DNA of 64,000 nucleotides from Herbaspirillum huttiense (GTDB taxonomy: Bacteria > Pseudomonadota > Gammaproteobacteria > Burkholderiales > Burkholderiaceae_D), in NCBI RefSeq assembly GCF_004367745.1, contig NZ_CP037993.1, positions 4,898,001 to 4,962,000 on the forward strand, in the 5' to 3' direction. The translations under genes and the position numbers were made by a program. The notes under the pieces were generated by a model. The model did not search any database, was not told the origin of the DNA, and saw only the letters and a list, made by a program, of their open reading frames with translations. This document shows positions 27,631 through 37,201 of this stretch, piece by piece; position 1 is the first letter of the stretch, and each line of letters opens with the position of its first letter.

Positions 27631-29181
27631 GTGAGCGCAGTTCCACTCCGTCTTGAAATCAGCCATGTGCGCAAGGCCTACCCGGGCGTGCTGGCCAATG
27701 ACGATGTCAGCCTGGCAGTCGCGCCCGGCGAGATCCACGCCGTGCTCGGGGAGAACGGCGCGGGCAAGTCCACCCTGATGAAAATCATTTTCGGCGCGGT
27801 CAAACCGGATGCCGGCGAACTGCGCTGGAACGGCGAGACCGTGCAGATCGCCAATCCACAGGTGGCGCGCAAGCTGGGCATTGCGATGGTGTTCCAGCAT
27901 TTCTCGCTGTTCGATACGCTGACCGTGACCGAGAACATCGCTCTGGGCCTGGATGCCAAGACCGACCTCAAGGAACTGGCCGAACGCATCACCCGCACCG
28001 GCGAAAAATACGGCCTGGAGCTGGAACCGCAGCGCCATGTGCATACGCTGTCGGTCGGTGAACGCCAGCGCGTGGAAATCGTGCGCGCGCTGCTGACCGA
28101 ACCGCAACTGCTGATCCTGGATGAGCCGACCTCGGTGCTCACGCCCCAGGCGGTGGAAAAACTCTTCGTCACCCTGCGCCGCCTGGCCGACGAGGGTTGC
28201 AGCATTCTCTACATCAGCCACAAGCTCGACGAAATCCGCGCGCTGTGCCACAGCGCCACCGTCATGCGCGGTGGCCGCGTGACCGGCAACTGTGATCCGC
28301 GCAATGAAAGCAGCGCCAGCCTCTCGCGCATGATGATCGGTGACGAACTGGTGCGCCTGCAGCGCGAACGCAATCCCGATTCGCTGCGCAATGAACGCAA
28401 GCTGCACGTCAATCGTCTCTCGCTGCCCAAGGCGCATCTGTTTGCCACCGAACTGAAGGACATCGAATGTGAAGTGCGCGCCGGTGAAATCGTCGGCATC
28501 GCCGGGGTCTCGGGCAATGGCCAGCAGGAGCTGCTGGCGGCGCTCTCGGGCGAAGACCAGCGCGCTGCGCCCAACATGATCATGCTGGCCGGCAAGGCCG
28601 TGGGCGACCTCTCGCCCAATCCGCGCCGCGCGGCAGGCCTGGGCCTGGTGCCGGAAGAACGCCTGGGGCGCGGTGCCGTGCCCGGGCTTTCGCTCACGGC
28701 CAACATGCTGCTGTCGCATCAGAAAGCGCCCTACGTGAAGCGCGGCATGATCGACTTTGGTTTTACGCGCCGTGCTGCGGCCTCCATCATCGAACGCTTC
28801 AAGGTCAAGGCAGCAGGACCGGATGCCCCGGCCAAGAGCCTCTCGGGCGGCAACCTGCAGAAATTCATCGTCGGCCGCGAAATGGAACGCAAACCCGCCG
28901 TCTTCGTGGTGGCCCAGCCGACCTGGGGGGTGGACGTCGGTGCCGCCGCCCAGATCCACGGCGAAATCTTGAAACTGAAACAGGAAGGTTGTGCAGTGCT
29001 GGTGATCTCGGAAGAACTTGACGAATTATTCGCATTATGTGATCGCCTGCACGTCATCGCCAAGGGGCGTCTGTCGCCCTCCATCCCCATAGAACAGGCC
29101 ACGCGCGAACAAGTGGGGGTGTGGATGAGCGGCTTGTGGGATGAACCGGCGACCGCCGCGGCGGAGGTGAACCATGGCTGA
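27631..29181 (+). CDS. BMP-type nucleoside ABC transporter ATPase (two ABC domains)
   Basis: The product is 516 aa from a GTG at 27631 with AGGGAA 6 nt upstream. The N-terminal ABC domain is intact: GENGAGKST (about 40-48), LSVGERQR, LLILDEPTSVLTP, ISHKLDEI. The C-terminal domain has a degenerate Walker A (GVSGNGQQE) but LSGGNLQKFIVGRE and AQPTWGVDVGA, the usual state in the ribose/nucleoside subfamily. It powers the two permeases downstream. It overlaps the first permease gene by 8 nt. Confidence 0.92.
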   Translation: MSAVPLRLEISHVRKAYPGVLANDDVSLAVAPGEIHAVLGENGAGKSTLMKIIFGAVKPDAGELRWNGETVQIANPQVARKLGIAMVFQHFSLFDTLTVTENIALGLDAKTDLKELAERITRTGEKYGLELEPQRHVHTLSVGERQRVEIVRALLTEPQLLILDEPTSVLTPQAVEKLFVTLRRLADEGCSILYISHKLDEIRALCHSATVMRGGRVTGNCDPRNESSASLSRMMIGDELVRLQRERNPDSLRNERKLHVNRLSLPKAHLFATELKDIECEVRAGEIVGIAGVSGNGQQELLAALSGEDQRAAPNMIMLAGKAVGDLSPNPRRAAGLGLVPEERLGRGAVPGLSLTANMLLSHQKAPYVKRGMIDFGFTRRAAASIIERFKVKAAGPDAPAKSLSGGNLQKFIVGREMERKPAVFVVAQPTWGVDVGAAAQIHGEILKLKQEGCAVLVISEELDELFALCDRLHVIAKGRLSPSIPIEQATREQVGVWMSGLWDEPATAAAEVNHG

Positions 29182-30268
29182 ACGCATGAGCTTCCCGCTG
29201 CGTCTGGAACTGCGCGGTGCGCCGTCGAAAACCATGACCTATCTGTCGCCGGTGATCGCCATCGTCGCCACCCTTTTCCTCGGTGCGCTGCTGTTCCTCG
29301 CACTGGGCAAGGATCCGCTGGCGGGTCTGAAGGTATTCCTGGTCGATCCGTTCAATGGCAAGCGCGCCATCAGCGAGCTGCTGCTCAAATCCGTGCCGCT
29401 GATCCTGTGTGCGCTGGGGCTGGCAGTGTGCTTCCGCGCCAGCATCTGGAACATCGGTGCCGAAGGCCAGTTCACGGTCGGCGCGCTCTGCTCGGGCGCC
29501 ATGCTGGTGTGGCTGGATGTGCCGGGGCACGGCATTTCCGGCGGCATGGGGCTGCTGCTGATGATCGTGGCCGGCATTATCGGCGGTGCCTTGTGGGCGG
29601 CCATCACGGCTTACCTGCGCGACCAGTTCAACGCCAATGAAATCCTGGTCTCGCTGATGCTGACCTATGTGGCACAGCTGCTGCTGATGTGGGCCGTCAA
29701 TGGTCCGCTGAAGGATCCCAACGGCATGAACTTCCCGCAGTCGAAGGTGTTCTCCGGCGAATTCATGCTGCCCATGCTGATGTCGGGCACGCGCCTGCAT
29801 ATCGGCTTTGCGGTGGCCATCGTCGCGGCCGTGCTGATGGCCATCTTCATGATGCGCAGCCTGCGCGGCTTCTCGCTCATGGTCGGTGGGGTGGCACCGC
29901 ATGCGGCGCGCTATGCGGGCTTTTCGGCACGTTCGGCCTTGTGGGTGTCGCTGCTGATCTCGGGGGCCTTCGCCGGACTGGCCGGGGCCTTCGAGATCGC
30001 CGGTCCGATCGGGCAGCTGTTGCCGTCGGTGTCGCCGGGCTATGGTTTCGCCGCCATCATCGTGGCCTTCATTGGCCGCCTGCATCCGGTGGGCGCCATC
30101 CTGGGCGGGCTGATCATGTCGCTGCTGTATCTGGGCGGCGAGCTGGCGCAGTCGCGCCTGGGCCTGCCCTCGGCCATCACGGGCGTGTTCCAGGGCATGC
30201 TGCTGTTCCTGCTGCTGGCCTGCGATACGCTCATCGATTACCGCCTGGCGTGGAAAAAGAAAGTCTAA
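29174..30268 (+). CDS. BMP-type nucleoside ABC transporter permease 1 (BPD_transp_2)
   Basis: The product is 364 aa with about nine membrane segments. Family markers are CFRASIWNIGAEGQFTVGALCSG near residue 80-105 and PSVSPGYGFAAIIVAFIGRLHPVGAILGGLIMS. Start ATG 29174 lies inside the end of the ATPase gene (GGCGGAGGTGAACC upstream gives GGAGG). Close relatives in other bacteria import purine nucleosides or nucleobases. Confidence 0.9.
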   Translation: MAERMSFPLRLELRGAPSKTMTYLSPVIAIVATLFLGALLFLALGKDPLAGLKVFLVDPFNGKRAISELLLKSVPLILCALGLAVCFRASIWNIGAEGQFTVGALCSGAMLVWLDVPGHGISGGMGLLLMIVAGIIGGALWAAITAYLRDQFNANEILVSLMLTYVAQLLLMWAVNGPLKDPNGMNFPQSKVFSGEFMLPMLMSGTRLHIGFAVAIVAAVLMAIFMMRSLRGFSLMVGGVAPHAARYAGFSARSALWVSLLISGAFAGLAGAFEIAGPIGQLLPSVSPGYGFAAIIVAFIGRLHPVGAILGGLIMSLLYLGGELAQSRLGLPSAITGVFQGMLLFLLLACDTLIDYRLAWKKKV

Positions 30269-30284
30269 GGAATCAGGACAGGAC

Positions 30285-31205
30285 ATGGAACAACTCGCTC
30301 CTCTCATCGCAGCCTCCATCAATGCCGGCACGCCCCTGCTGCTGGCGGCCATCGGGCTGTTGATCAATGAACGCTCCGGCGTGCTCAACCTGGGTGCCGA
30401 AGGCATGATGCTGGTCGCAGCCATCGCCGGCTTTGCGGTCGGCTATGCCACCAAGAGCCCGCTCCTCGGCTTTGTTGCCGGTGCCGTCTGCGGCATGCTG
30501 ATGGCCACGCTCTTCGCCTGGCTGGCGCTGCGCCTGGCCACCAACCAGGTCGCGACCGGCCTGGCACTGTCGATCTTCGGAGCTGGCCTCTCCGCTTTCG
30601 TCGGCCAGCGTTTCGTCGGCCTGGCGCTGCCGGCGCAACCGAATTCGATTCCGCTGCTGGGTGATATTCCCTTCCTCGGCAAGGCCTTGTTCCACCAGCA
30701 CTGGATGAGCTATGTGGCCTTCGCGCTGTGCCTGGCCAGCATCTGGTTCTTGTATCGCACACGGGCCGGACTGGTGCTGCGTGCAGTGGGCGAGTCGCCG
30801 GAATCGGCGCATGCGCTGGGCTATTCGGTGCGTGGCATCCGCTATCTGGCGCTGCTGTTCGGCGGTGCCTGCTGCGGCCTGGCGGGTGCTTACATGTCGC
30901 TGGTCTATACCCCGATGTGGGTCGAGGGCCTGGTGGCCGGACGCGGCTGGATCGCGCTGGCCCTGACCGCCTTTGCCACCTGGCGTCCGGCACGGGTCTT
31001 GCTGGGTTCGCTGCTGTTCGGCGGCGTCACCATCGCCCAGTTCTACCTGCAGGGCATGGGCGTGACGGTGCCCTCGCAGATCCTGTCGATGGCCCCGTAC
31101 CTGGCCACCATCGTGGTGCTGGCGCTGATCTCGCGCAACCCCGACTGGATCCGCCTGAACATGCCGGCCTCGCTGGGCAAGCCGTTCCGTCCGGGCGCCT
31201 CCTGA
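30285..31205 (+). CDS. BMP-type nucleoside ABC transporter permease 2
   Basis: The product is 306 aa with about eight membrane segments. Family markers are GLLINERSGVLNLGAEGMMLVAAIAGF and VAGRGWIALALTAFATWRPARVLLGSLLFGG. It starts 16 bp after permease 1 with an AGGACAGGAC ribosome-binding region. With permease 1 it forms the heterodimeric channel. Confidence 0.9.
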   Translation: MEQLAPLIAASINAGTPLLLAAIGLLINERSGVLNLGAEGMMLVAAIAGFAVGYATKSPLLGFVAGAVCGMLMATLFAWLALRLATNQVATGLALSIFGAGLSAFVGQRFVGLALPAQPNSIPLLGDIPFLGKALFHQHWMSYVAFALCLASIWFLYRTRAGLVLRAVGESPESAHALGYSVRGIRYLALLFGGACCGLAGAYMSLVYTPMWVEGLVAGRGWIALALTAFATWRPARVLLGSLLFGGVTIAQFYLQGMGVTVPSQILSMAPYLATIVVLALISRNPDWIRLNMPASLGKPFRPGAS

Positions 31206-31210
31206 ACTAT

Positions 31211-31232
31211 TTATATCGTTTATATCGTTTAG
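31211..31232. repeat. AT-rich TTTATATCG tandem, 13-mer copies 2 and 3
   Basis: Unit TTTATATCG at 31211-31219 and 31220-31228, then TTTA. AACTA (31206-31210) and TAGTT (31231-31235) flank it as a short inverted pair. It begins 5 nt after the permease stop codon, a placement matching the copy at 25817. Confidence 0.6.
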
Positions 31233-31294
31233 TTCTTTTAGTCCATTTTTGTAGCAGCACCTGCATTTATCCACTGACCTTGAGGGAGAACACA

Positions 31295-32434
31295 ATGAAG
31301 ATTTCGCGCAGGGCATCCTTGACGATGCTCGCCACCCTGGCGGCAGCAACCCTGATCGGTTGCGGCAAGAAGGAAGAACCCGCTGCCGCCGCGCCCGCTG
31401 CTGCGCCGGCTGCTGCTGCACCGGCGGCTGATCCGCTGAAGGTGGCCTTCGTCTACATCGGCCCGGTGGGCGACGCCGGCTGGACCTTCGCGCATGACAA
31501 GGGCCGCAAGGCTGTCGAAGAAAAATTCGGCGACAAGGTCAAGACCACCTTCGTGGAAAACATTCCTGAATCCGCAGCGGACGCCGAGCGCGTCTTCCGT
31601 CAGCTGGCCACCGATGGCAACAAGCTGATCTTCGGCACCACCTTCGGCTACATGGAAGCGATGCTCAAGGTCGCCAAGGAATTCCCGGATGTGAAGTTCG
31701 AACACGCCACCGGCTTCAAGACTGCCGATAACCTGGCGCAATACGACGTGCGCACCTATGAAGGCGCTTACCTGGCCGGCGTGGTTGCGGGCAAGATGAG
31801 CAAGTCCGGCAAGCTGGGCGTGGTGGCCTCGGTGCCGATTCCCGAAGTGATCCGCAACATCGACTCCTTCACCCTGGGTGCGCGCTCGGTCAATCCGAAG
31901 GCCACCACCGCCGTGGTGTGGGTCAACAAGTGGTTCGATCCGGGCAAGGAACGTGAAGCCGCCACCACCCTGATCGGCCAGGGCGTGGACGTGCTGATGC
32001 AGAACACCGACTCCGCGGCCGTGGTGCAGACCGCGCAGGAAAAGGGCGTGTATGCCTTCGGCTGGGACAGCGACATGACCAGCTTCGGCCCCAAGGCGCA
32101 CCTGGCTGCTTCCATGATCAACTGGGGCGTGTATTACACGGCGCGCGTGCAAGCCGTGCTGGATGGCTCCTGGAAGAGCAGCACCAGCTGGATCGGCCTG
32201 AAGGAAAACGGCATCGACCTGGCCGCCTTCAATCCTGAACTGCCGGCCGACGTGAAGTCGCTGGTGGAAGAGCGCAAGAAGGGCATCGTCGACGGCTCGG
32301 CGCCGATCTGGAAGGGTCCGATCAAGGACAACGCCGGCAAGGAAGTGCTGGGTAAGGACGCCGTGGCCGATGACGGCTTCCTGCATGGCATCAAGTTCTA
32401 CGTCGAGGGCGTGGACGGCAAGGTACCGGGCTGA
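31295..32434 (+). CDS. BMP family nucleoside-binding lipoprotein
   Basis: The product is 379 aa from ATG 31295 with GAGGGAG upstream. The lipoprotein signal has LIGC at about residues 20-23 (Cys23), followed by an Ala/Pro-rich tether. The BMP/Med domain shows KVAFVYIGPVGDAGWTFAHDKGRKAVEEKFG, GNKLIFGTTFGYMEAMLKVAKEFPDVKFEHATG and RTYEGAYLAGVVAGKMSKSG. Family members bind purine nucleosides or riboflavin; the deaminase and urate genes nearby favour a purine. It is last in the operon 27631-32434. Confidence 0.92.
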   Translation: MKISRRASLTMLATLAAATLIGCGKKEEPAAAAPAAAPAAAAPAADPLKVAFVYIGPVGDAGWTFAHDKGRKAVEEKFGDKVKTTFVENIPESAADAERVFRQLATDGNKLIFGTTFGYMEAMLKVAKEFPDVKFEHATGFKTADNLAQYDVRTYEGAYLAGVVAGKMSKSGKLGVVASVPIPEVIRNIDSFTLGARSVNPKATTAVVWVNKWFDPGKEREAATTLIGQGVDVLMQNTDSAAVVQTAQEKGVYAFGWDSDMTSFGPKAHLAASMINWGVYYTARVQAVLDGSWKSSTSWIGLKENGIDLAAFNPELPADVKSLVEERKKGIVDGSAPIWKGPIKDNAGKEVLGKDAVADDGFLHGIKFYVEGVDGKVPG

Positions 32435-32490
32435 TTTTTCGGCTTGTCCCCCGGCGCTGCTGTCAGGCGGCCGGGGCGGACTTGATGAAG

Positions 32491-32525
32491 ACCGCTGGCA
32501 TCGCGAGGTGCCGGCGGTTTTTTTT
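32491..32525 (+). terminator. terminator of the BMP transporter operon
   Basis: Stem ACCGCTGGCA (32491-32500)/TGCCGGCGGT (32509-32518) with one T-G pair and an 8-nt loop, followed by T8. The rest of the gap to minC has TATAAT at 32672-32677, a likely -10 for minCDE. Confidence 0.85.
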
Positions 32526-32744
32526 GGCAAAGTGCGCTTTCGCCGGGTCACTTTTCTCTCAGAAATCTTCACGGCTGCAACTTTTGCCGAATCTCCGAAC
32601 AGTCTTGGCCGCCTTACTATCGGCTCGCCGAAAACCCCCGCTCCACCGCTATCGCAGCCGCATCCAGCCTGTATAATGCACAGCCAAACCGGGTGGAAAG
32701 CCTGCATTTTCCTTCACTTTCCGCCGCATTGAACTACAGGATTT

Positions 32745-33542
32745 ATGCAAAAAACGCGCAAACCGATCGAAATCAAAATTTCCACTGTAGTTGCCATTTC
32801 GGCAATCCTGCATGAAACCGATCCGACTTCGCTGGAAAAAGCCCTGAAGGAAATGACTGGCGGCGTCGCCGATTTCTTCGAAGACGAATTCGCGGTACTG
32901 GACATCGGCACCCTGGATGCAGCGGCCGCTGCGGCCATCGACTGGAGCGCCGTGGTGGCCCTGTTCAAGCGCTTCCGCTTGAATACCGTGGCCGTGCGCA
33001 ATGCGCCGGAAGAGTTGCACAGCGGCATCGTCGCTCAGGGTCTGGCCATCGACAATTCAGCCGTGGCCGGTGCCGGCACCGCCAATGCACGTGCGCAGGA
33101 GGCGGCAGCCCAGCAAGCCGAGCCGGCCCCGGCACCGGTAGCCGCCCCCGCAGCACCGGCCGCTTCCGCTGCGCCCGCCCCCCAGTCCGCCCCGGCCCCG
33201 GTGGCCAACACCGTGGTGATCGATACCCCGGTGCGCGCCGGCCAGCGCATCTATGCGCGCGGTGCCGACCTGGTGGTGCTGGCCGTGGTCAACAACGGTG
33301 CCGAGCTGATCGCCGATGGCTGCATCCACGTCTACGCACCGCTGCGCGGCCGTGCCCTGGCCGGTGCCTCGGGCAATACCACCGCGCGTATCTTCGCCGC
33401 TTCATTGGAAGCGGAACTGGTTTCCATTGCGGGGGTCTATCGGACCTTCGAGAACGGTCATGCGCCCGAACTCGCCGGCAAGCAGGTGCAGGTGCGCCTG
33501 CAGGGCGAACGCATCGACGTGCTGCCAATGGCGGCATCGTAA
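32745..33542 (+). CDS. minC: septum site-determining protein MinC
   Basis: The product is 265 aa. The N-terminal FtsZ-inhibitory domain (about 5-105) contains [16 protein letters not shown] long Ala/Pro/Gln linker (about 108-155) follows, then the C-terminal beta-helix domain with [48 protein letters not shown], the MinD-binding part. It is first of the minCDE operon, blocking polar FtsZ ring assembly. The linker is longer and more Ala-rich than in E. coli. Confidence 0.96.
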   Translation: MQKTRKPIEIKISTVVAISAILHETDPTSLEKALKEMTGGVADFFEDEFAVLDIGTLDAAAAAAIDWSAVVALFKRFRLNTVAVRNAPEELHSGIVAQGLAIDNSAVAGAGTANARAQEAAAQQAEPAPAPVAAPAAPAASAAPAPQSAPAPVANTVVIDTPVRAGQRIYARGADLVVLAVVNNGAELIADGCIHVYAPLRGRALAGASGNTTARIFAASLEAELVSIAGVYRTFENGHAPELAGKQVQVRLQGERIDVLPMAAS

Positions 33543-33614
33543 GGCTGCGGCGTAAATCATTTAAACGAATCCAGCCGGAACCGCCGGCGTACTGTTCTTC
33601 TTAAGGAGTTTTTC

Positions 33615-34430
33615 GTGGCAAAAATCATCGTTGTGACTTCGGGTAAGGGCGGCGTCGGCAAAACGACGTCCAGCGCCAGTTTCGCATCGGGCCTGGCCAT
33701 GCGCGGCCACAAGACGGCCGTGATCGACTTCGACGTCGGTCTGCGCAACCTGGACCTGATCATGGGCTGCGAGCGCCGCGTGGTCTACGACCTGATCAAC
33801 GTGATCAACAAGGAAGCCACCCTGAACCAGGCCCTGATCAAGGACAAGCACTGCGACAACCTGTTCATCCTGCCGGCCTCGCAAACCCGCGACAAGGACG
33901 CCCTGACCGAAGAAGGCGTGGAGCGTGTCCTGAACGACCTCTCCAAGATGGACTTCGAATACATCATCTGCGACTCCCCGGCCGGCATCGAGCACGGTGC
34001 GGTGATGGCACTGACCTTCGCCGACGAAGCCATCGTGGTCTCCAACCCCGAAGTGTCGTCGGTGCGCGACTCGGACCGCATCCTCGGCATCATCCAGGCC
34101 AAGTCGCGCCGCGCCTCCTCGGGCGGCGAGCCGGTCAAGGAGCACCTGCTCATCACCCGCTACTCGCCCAAGCGCGTGGAAGACGGCGAGATGCTGTCCT
34201 ATACCGACGTGCAGGAAATCCTGCGCATTCCCCTGATCGGCATCATCCCCGAATCGGAAACCGTGCTGCAGGCCTCCAACCAGGGCTCCCCCGCCATCCA
34301 CATGAAGGACAGCGACGTGGCCCAGGCCTATCAGGACGTGGTATCGCGCTTCCTCGGCGAGACCGTCGAGCTGCGTTTCACCACCTACGAAAAGCCGGGC
34401 TTCCTGCAGCGCATCTTCGGAGGTAAGTGA
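33615..34430 (+). CDS. minD: septum site-determining ATPase MinD
   Basis: The product is 271 aa from a GTG at 33615 with a strong AAGGAG 8-13 nt upstream. The deviant Walker A is [10 protein letters not shown] (11-20), [15 protein letters not shown] is switch 1, CDSPAGIE is switch 2, and the C-terminal amphipathic membrane helix is at [12 protein letters not shown]. It recruits MinC to the membrane and is removed by MinE. Confidence 0.97.
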   Translation: MAKIIVVTSGKGGVGKTTSSASFASGLAMRGHKTAVIDFDVGLRNLDLIMGCERRVVYDLINVINKEATLNQALIKDKHCDNLFILPASQTRDKDALTEEGVERVLNDLSKMDFEYIICDSPAGIEHGAVMALTFADEAIVVSNPEVSSVRDSDRILGIIQAKSRRASSGGEPVKEHLLITRYSPKRVEDGEMLSYTDVQEILRIPLIGIIPESETVLQASNQGSPAIHMKDSDVAQAYQDVVSRFLGETVELRFTTYEKPGFLQRIFGGK

Positions 34431-34431
34431 C

Positions 34432-34701
34432 ATGTCCCTGCTTTCTTTCCTGTTCCCCAGCAAGCCCAAAAGTGCGGTGGCGGCGAAGGAGCGGCTGCAG
34501 ATCATCATCGCCCGCGAGCGTTCCAACGGCCGCCAGGGTCCGGACTTCCTGCCGGCCCTGCACAAGGAACTCATCGAGGTCATCTCCAAGTACACCAAGG
34601 TCAACGCCGACGACATCAAGATCTCGCTGGACCGCCAGGGCAACCTGGAAGTGCTGGATGTGAACGTGGTGCTGCCTGACAGCGACGTACCGGCTGCCTG
34701 A
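34432..34701 (+). CDS. minE: cell division topological specificity factor MinE
   Basis: The product is 89 aa. The N-terminal membrane-targeting and MinD-contact region is [31 protein letters not shown], followed by the dimerisation domain to the end. It starts 1 nt after the minD stop, with GGAGG in the last minD codons as its ribosome-binding site. Confidence 0.96.
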   Translation: MSLLSFLFPSKPKSAVAAKERLQIIIARERSNGRQGPDFLPALHKELIEVISKYTKVNADDIKISLDRQGNLEVLDVNVVLPDSDVPAA

Positions 34702-34727
34702 GCGCACATACCGCACTCTGCATGAAG

Positions 34728-34754
34728 AAAAGGGCAGCTTCGGCTGCCCTTTTT
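34728..34754 (+). terminator. minCDE terminator
   Basis: Stem GGGCAGC (34732-34738)/GCTGCCC (34743-34749) with a TTCG tetraloop, A4 before and T5 after. Confidence 0.92.
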
Positions 34755-34823
34755 GCCAATACGGTCCACCACACCCGGGCTCTGCGCGTTGACTGCCTTT
34801 TACTGCTGCCCTGAACTGATGCA

Positions 34824-35525
34824 ATGAAAATCGGGATCCTTTCCAAAGACGCCGATACCGTGACCCTGGTCACGCAGCTGGCCGATCGCCATGACTGCCA
34901 GGTCTACAGCGGCGTCGAAGGCTTTGCCGCCGCCTGTGCCGACCGTGCCAATCTGGTCGTGCTGGATCTGGACGACCTGCAGCGGCATCAGCATGCGGTC
35001 ACCATGCTGGTCCAGCAGCACCGTCCACCGGCGGCCTCGAAGGCGCGGCCGGTGGTGTTGCTGCTGTGCACGCCGGCTCATCAGCACTGGCTGCGCAACC
35101 TGCGCATGGCGGGTGCAGATGATTTCCTGGTCAAGCCGGTGGACCGCCAGGAACTGGCCCTGCGGCTGGACTTGCTGCTGCTGGCCGCGCAGCCCTATGA
35201 AGCCCCGCCCAGCGTGGTGGAAGCCGGCGGCTTCATGGTCGACCTGGCGCGCCTGCGCATCACCCATCCCGAGCGGCCCGGCCTGGATGCCACGCTCACC
35301 CGCAAGGAAGTCGAACTGGCCCTGCTGTTCATGCAGCACCTGGGACGCCCGCTGTCGCGCGCGTTCCTGCAGGAACGCATCTGGGGGGCCGAACCGGACA
35401 CCCCGACCCGCACCATCGATACCCACGTCTCGCGCATCCGCACCAAGCTCAAGCTGCATCCCGGCAATGGCTACCAGCTGGCCACCGTCTATGGCTACGG
35501 CTACCAGCTGGAGCGGCTGGAATAA
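34824..35525 (+). CDS. orphan OmpR/PhoB-type response regulator
   Basis: The product is 233 aa. The receiver (1-115) keeps the acidic pair D9/D11, phosphoacceptor D48 (LVVLDLDD), T83 and K104 (VKPVD). The winged-helix output domain (about 135-232) shows LTRKEVELALLFMQHLGRPLSRAFLQERIWG, TIDTHVSRIRTKL and GYGYQL. No histidine kinase gene is adjacent; it sits alone between the minCDE terminator and hemA. It should bind DNA on phosphorylation; target and partner are unknown. ATG 34824 has no strong Shine-Dalgarno. Confidence 0.88.
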   Translation: MKIGILSKDADTVTLVTQLADRHDCQVYSGVEGFAAACADRANLVVLDLDDLQRHQHAVTMLVQQHRPPAASKARPVVLLLCTPAHQHWLRNLRMAGADDFLVKPVDRQELALRLDLLLLAAQPYEAPPSVVEAGGFMVDLARLRITHPERPGLDATLTRKEVELALLFMQHLGRPLSRAFLQERIWGAEPDTPTRTIDTHVSRIRTKLKLHPGNGYQLATVYGYGYQLERLE

Positions 35526-35659
35526 CACGCAGTGAACCTTAGCGCAGGCCAGCCGGCGAGTGTTGCATCGGCACCCCGGCCATCTGCGCCAAGCCTGATC
35601 CATGTCAGGGACATATACCGATTATCAGGGGCCGTCCCAACCCGAGTGTGGGCAAAGAG

Positions 35660-35723
35660 TATAATTATTCCCAAAACCGGGGCCGAATCTGTCTGATTTT
35701 GTACGAATTGCATTGTTTCGTAC
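35660..35723 (+). promoter_or_regulatory. hemA: hemA upstream region: -10 and dyad
   Basis: TATAAT at 35660-35665 is a good -10 without an obvious -35. Downstream, GTACGAA (35701-35707) and TTCGTAC (35717-35723) form a perfect 7-bp inverted repeat separated by 9 bp, which would lie in the hemA 5' leader. Confidence 0.4.
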
Positions 35724-35801
35724 GCTTTTCATTCAGTTTCACAGCCATAGAAGTGCAATTTCCCAGCTCATCGGCACTGCTGCCTTATAGTCGATTCCTC
35801 C

Positions 35802-37094
35802 ATGCATTTGCTCGCCGTCGGACTCAACCACACTACCGCGCCGGTCTCGCTGCGCGAGAAAGTGGCTTTCCCCGCTGACCAGATCGGTCAGGCGGTGGCG
35901 TCCGCGCGTGCGTGGTTTGGCGGCAATGACAAGATCGTGGCCTCGGGCGAAGCCGCCATCCTCTCCACCTGCAACCGCACCGAGCTGTATGCCGCTGCGG
36001 CGGCCGGGCAAGACGGGGTGGAATTCGCCATCGACCGTACCGCGCAGTTCCTGGCCGAGTATCACCACATTCCCTACGCCGACCTGCGTCCCTACCTGTA
36101 TTCGCTGCCGCAGGACAATGCCGTGCGCCATGCCTTCCGCGTCGCCTCCGGGCTGGACTCGATGGTACTGGGCGAACCGCAGATCCTGGGCCAGATGAAG
36201 GATGCAGTACGCCAGGCCGATGCCGCCGGTGGCCTGGGCACCTATCTGCACCAGCTCTTCCAGCGCACCTTTGCGGTGGCCAAGGAAGTGCGCAGCACCA
36301 CCGAAATCGGCGCGCACAGCGTCTCGATGGCCGCCGCTGCCGTGCGGCTGTCGCAGCGTATCTTCGATTCCATCTCCGGCCAGAACGTGCTCTTCATCGG
36401 CGCGGGCGAGATGATCGAACTGTGCGCCACGCACTTCGCGGCCCAGAATCCCAAGACCCTGACGGTGGCCAACCGCACCATGGAGCGCGGCGAAACCCTG
36501 GCCCATCGCTTCAGCGGCCGTGCCATCCGCCTGGCCGACCTGCCGGCGCAGCTGGCCAACTTCGACATCGTGGTCTCCTGTACCGCCTCGCAGCTGCCCA
36601 TCATCGGCCTGGGGCTGGTGGAACGGGCCGTCAAGGCACGCCGCCACAAACCCATCTTCATGGTCGACCTGGCCGTGCCGCGCGATATCGAGGCCGAAGT
36701 CGGCCGCCTGGATGACGTTTTCCTCTACACCGTGGACGACCTGGCCTCGGTGGTGCAAAGCGGCGTCGAAAACCGCCAGGCTGCGGTCGCGCAGGCCGAA
36801 GCCATCATCGAAACCCGGGTGCAATCCTTCATGCACTGGATCGACAGCCGCGCCATGGTGCCGCTGATCCAGGACCTGCATGAAACCGGCGAGGCCCTGC
36901 GCCTGGCCGAACTGGAGCGCGCACGCCGCATGCTGGCCAAGGGCGAGGATGTGGAAGCGGTGCTGGACGCCCTCTCCAAGGGCCTGACCGCCAAATTCCT
37001 GCACGGCCCGCAACAGGCCCTGCATCACGCCCAGGGCGAACAGCGCAGCCAACTGGTCTCGCTGCTGCCGCAACTGTTCCGCGCCAAGCGTTAG
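35802..37094 (+). CDS. hemA: glutamyl-tRNA reductase
   Basis: The product is 430 aa. Catalytic Cys57 lies in [10 protein letters not shown], with the N-terminal [17 protein letters not shown], then [14 protein letters not shown] and an NADPH-binding segment [18 protein letters not shown], and a C-terminal dimerisation helix. It makes glutamate-1-semialdehyde from Glu-tRNA for tetrapyrrole synthesis. hemA followed by prfA is a conserved order. Confidence 0.96.
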   Translation: MHLLAVGLNHTTAPVSLREKVAFPADQIGQAVASARAWFGGNDKIVASGEAAILSTCNRTELYAAAAAGQDGVEFAIDRTAQFLAEYHHIPYADLRPYLYSLPQDNAVRHAFRVASGLDSMVLGEPQILGQMKDAVRQADAAGGLGTYLHQLFQRTFAVAKEVRSTTEIGAHSVSMAAAAVRLSQRIFDSISGQNVLFIGAGEMIELCATHFAAQNPKTLTVANRTMERGETLAHRFSGRAIRLADLPAQLANFDIVVSCTASQLPIIGLGLVERAVKARRHKPIFMVDLAVPRDIEAEVGRLDDVFLYTVDDLASVVQSGVENRQAAVAQAEAIIETRVQSFMHWIDSRAMVPLIQDLHETGEALRLAELERARRMLAKGEDVEAVLDALSKGLTAKFLHGPQQALHHAQGEQRSQLVSLLPQLFRAKR

Positions 37095-37201
37095 CGCCTC
37101 TCCCGCCGCGCTGGCCGCTCCCTGCGGCTGGCACCCTCGCGCCGTCGCCGACGGCTGCCGTCGTCCCCCTCATTGCTGACCGATACTGACTTCCCGACCT
37201 C

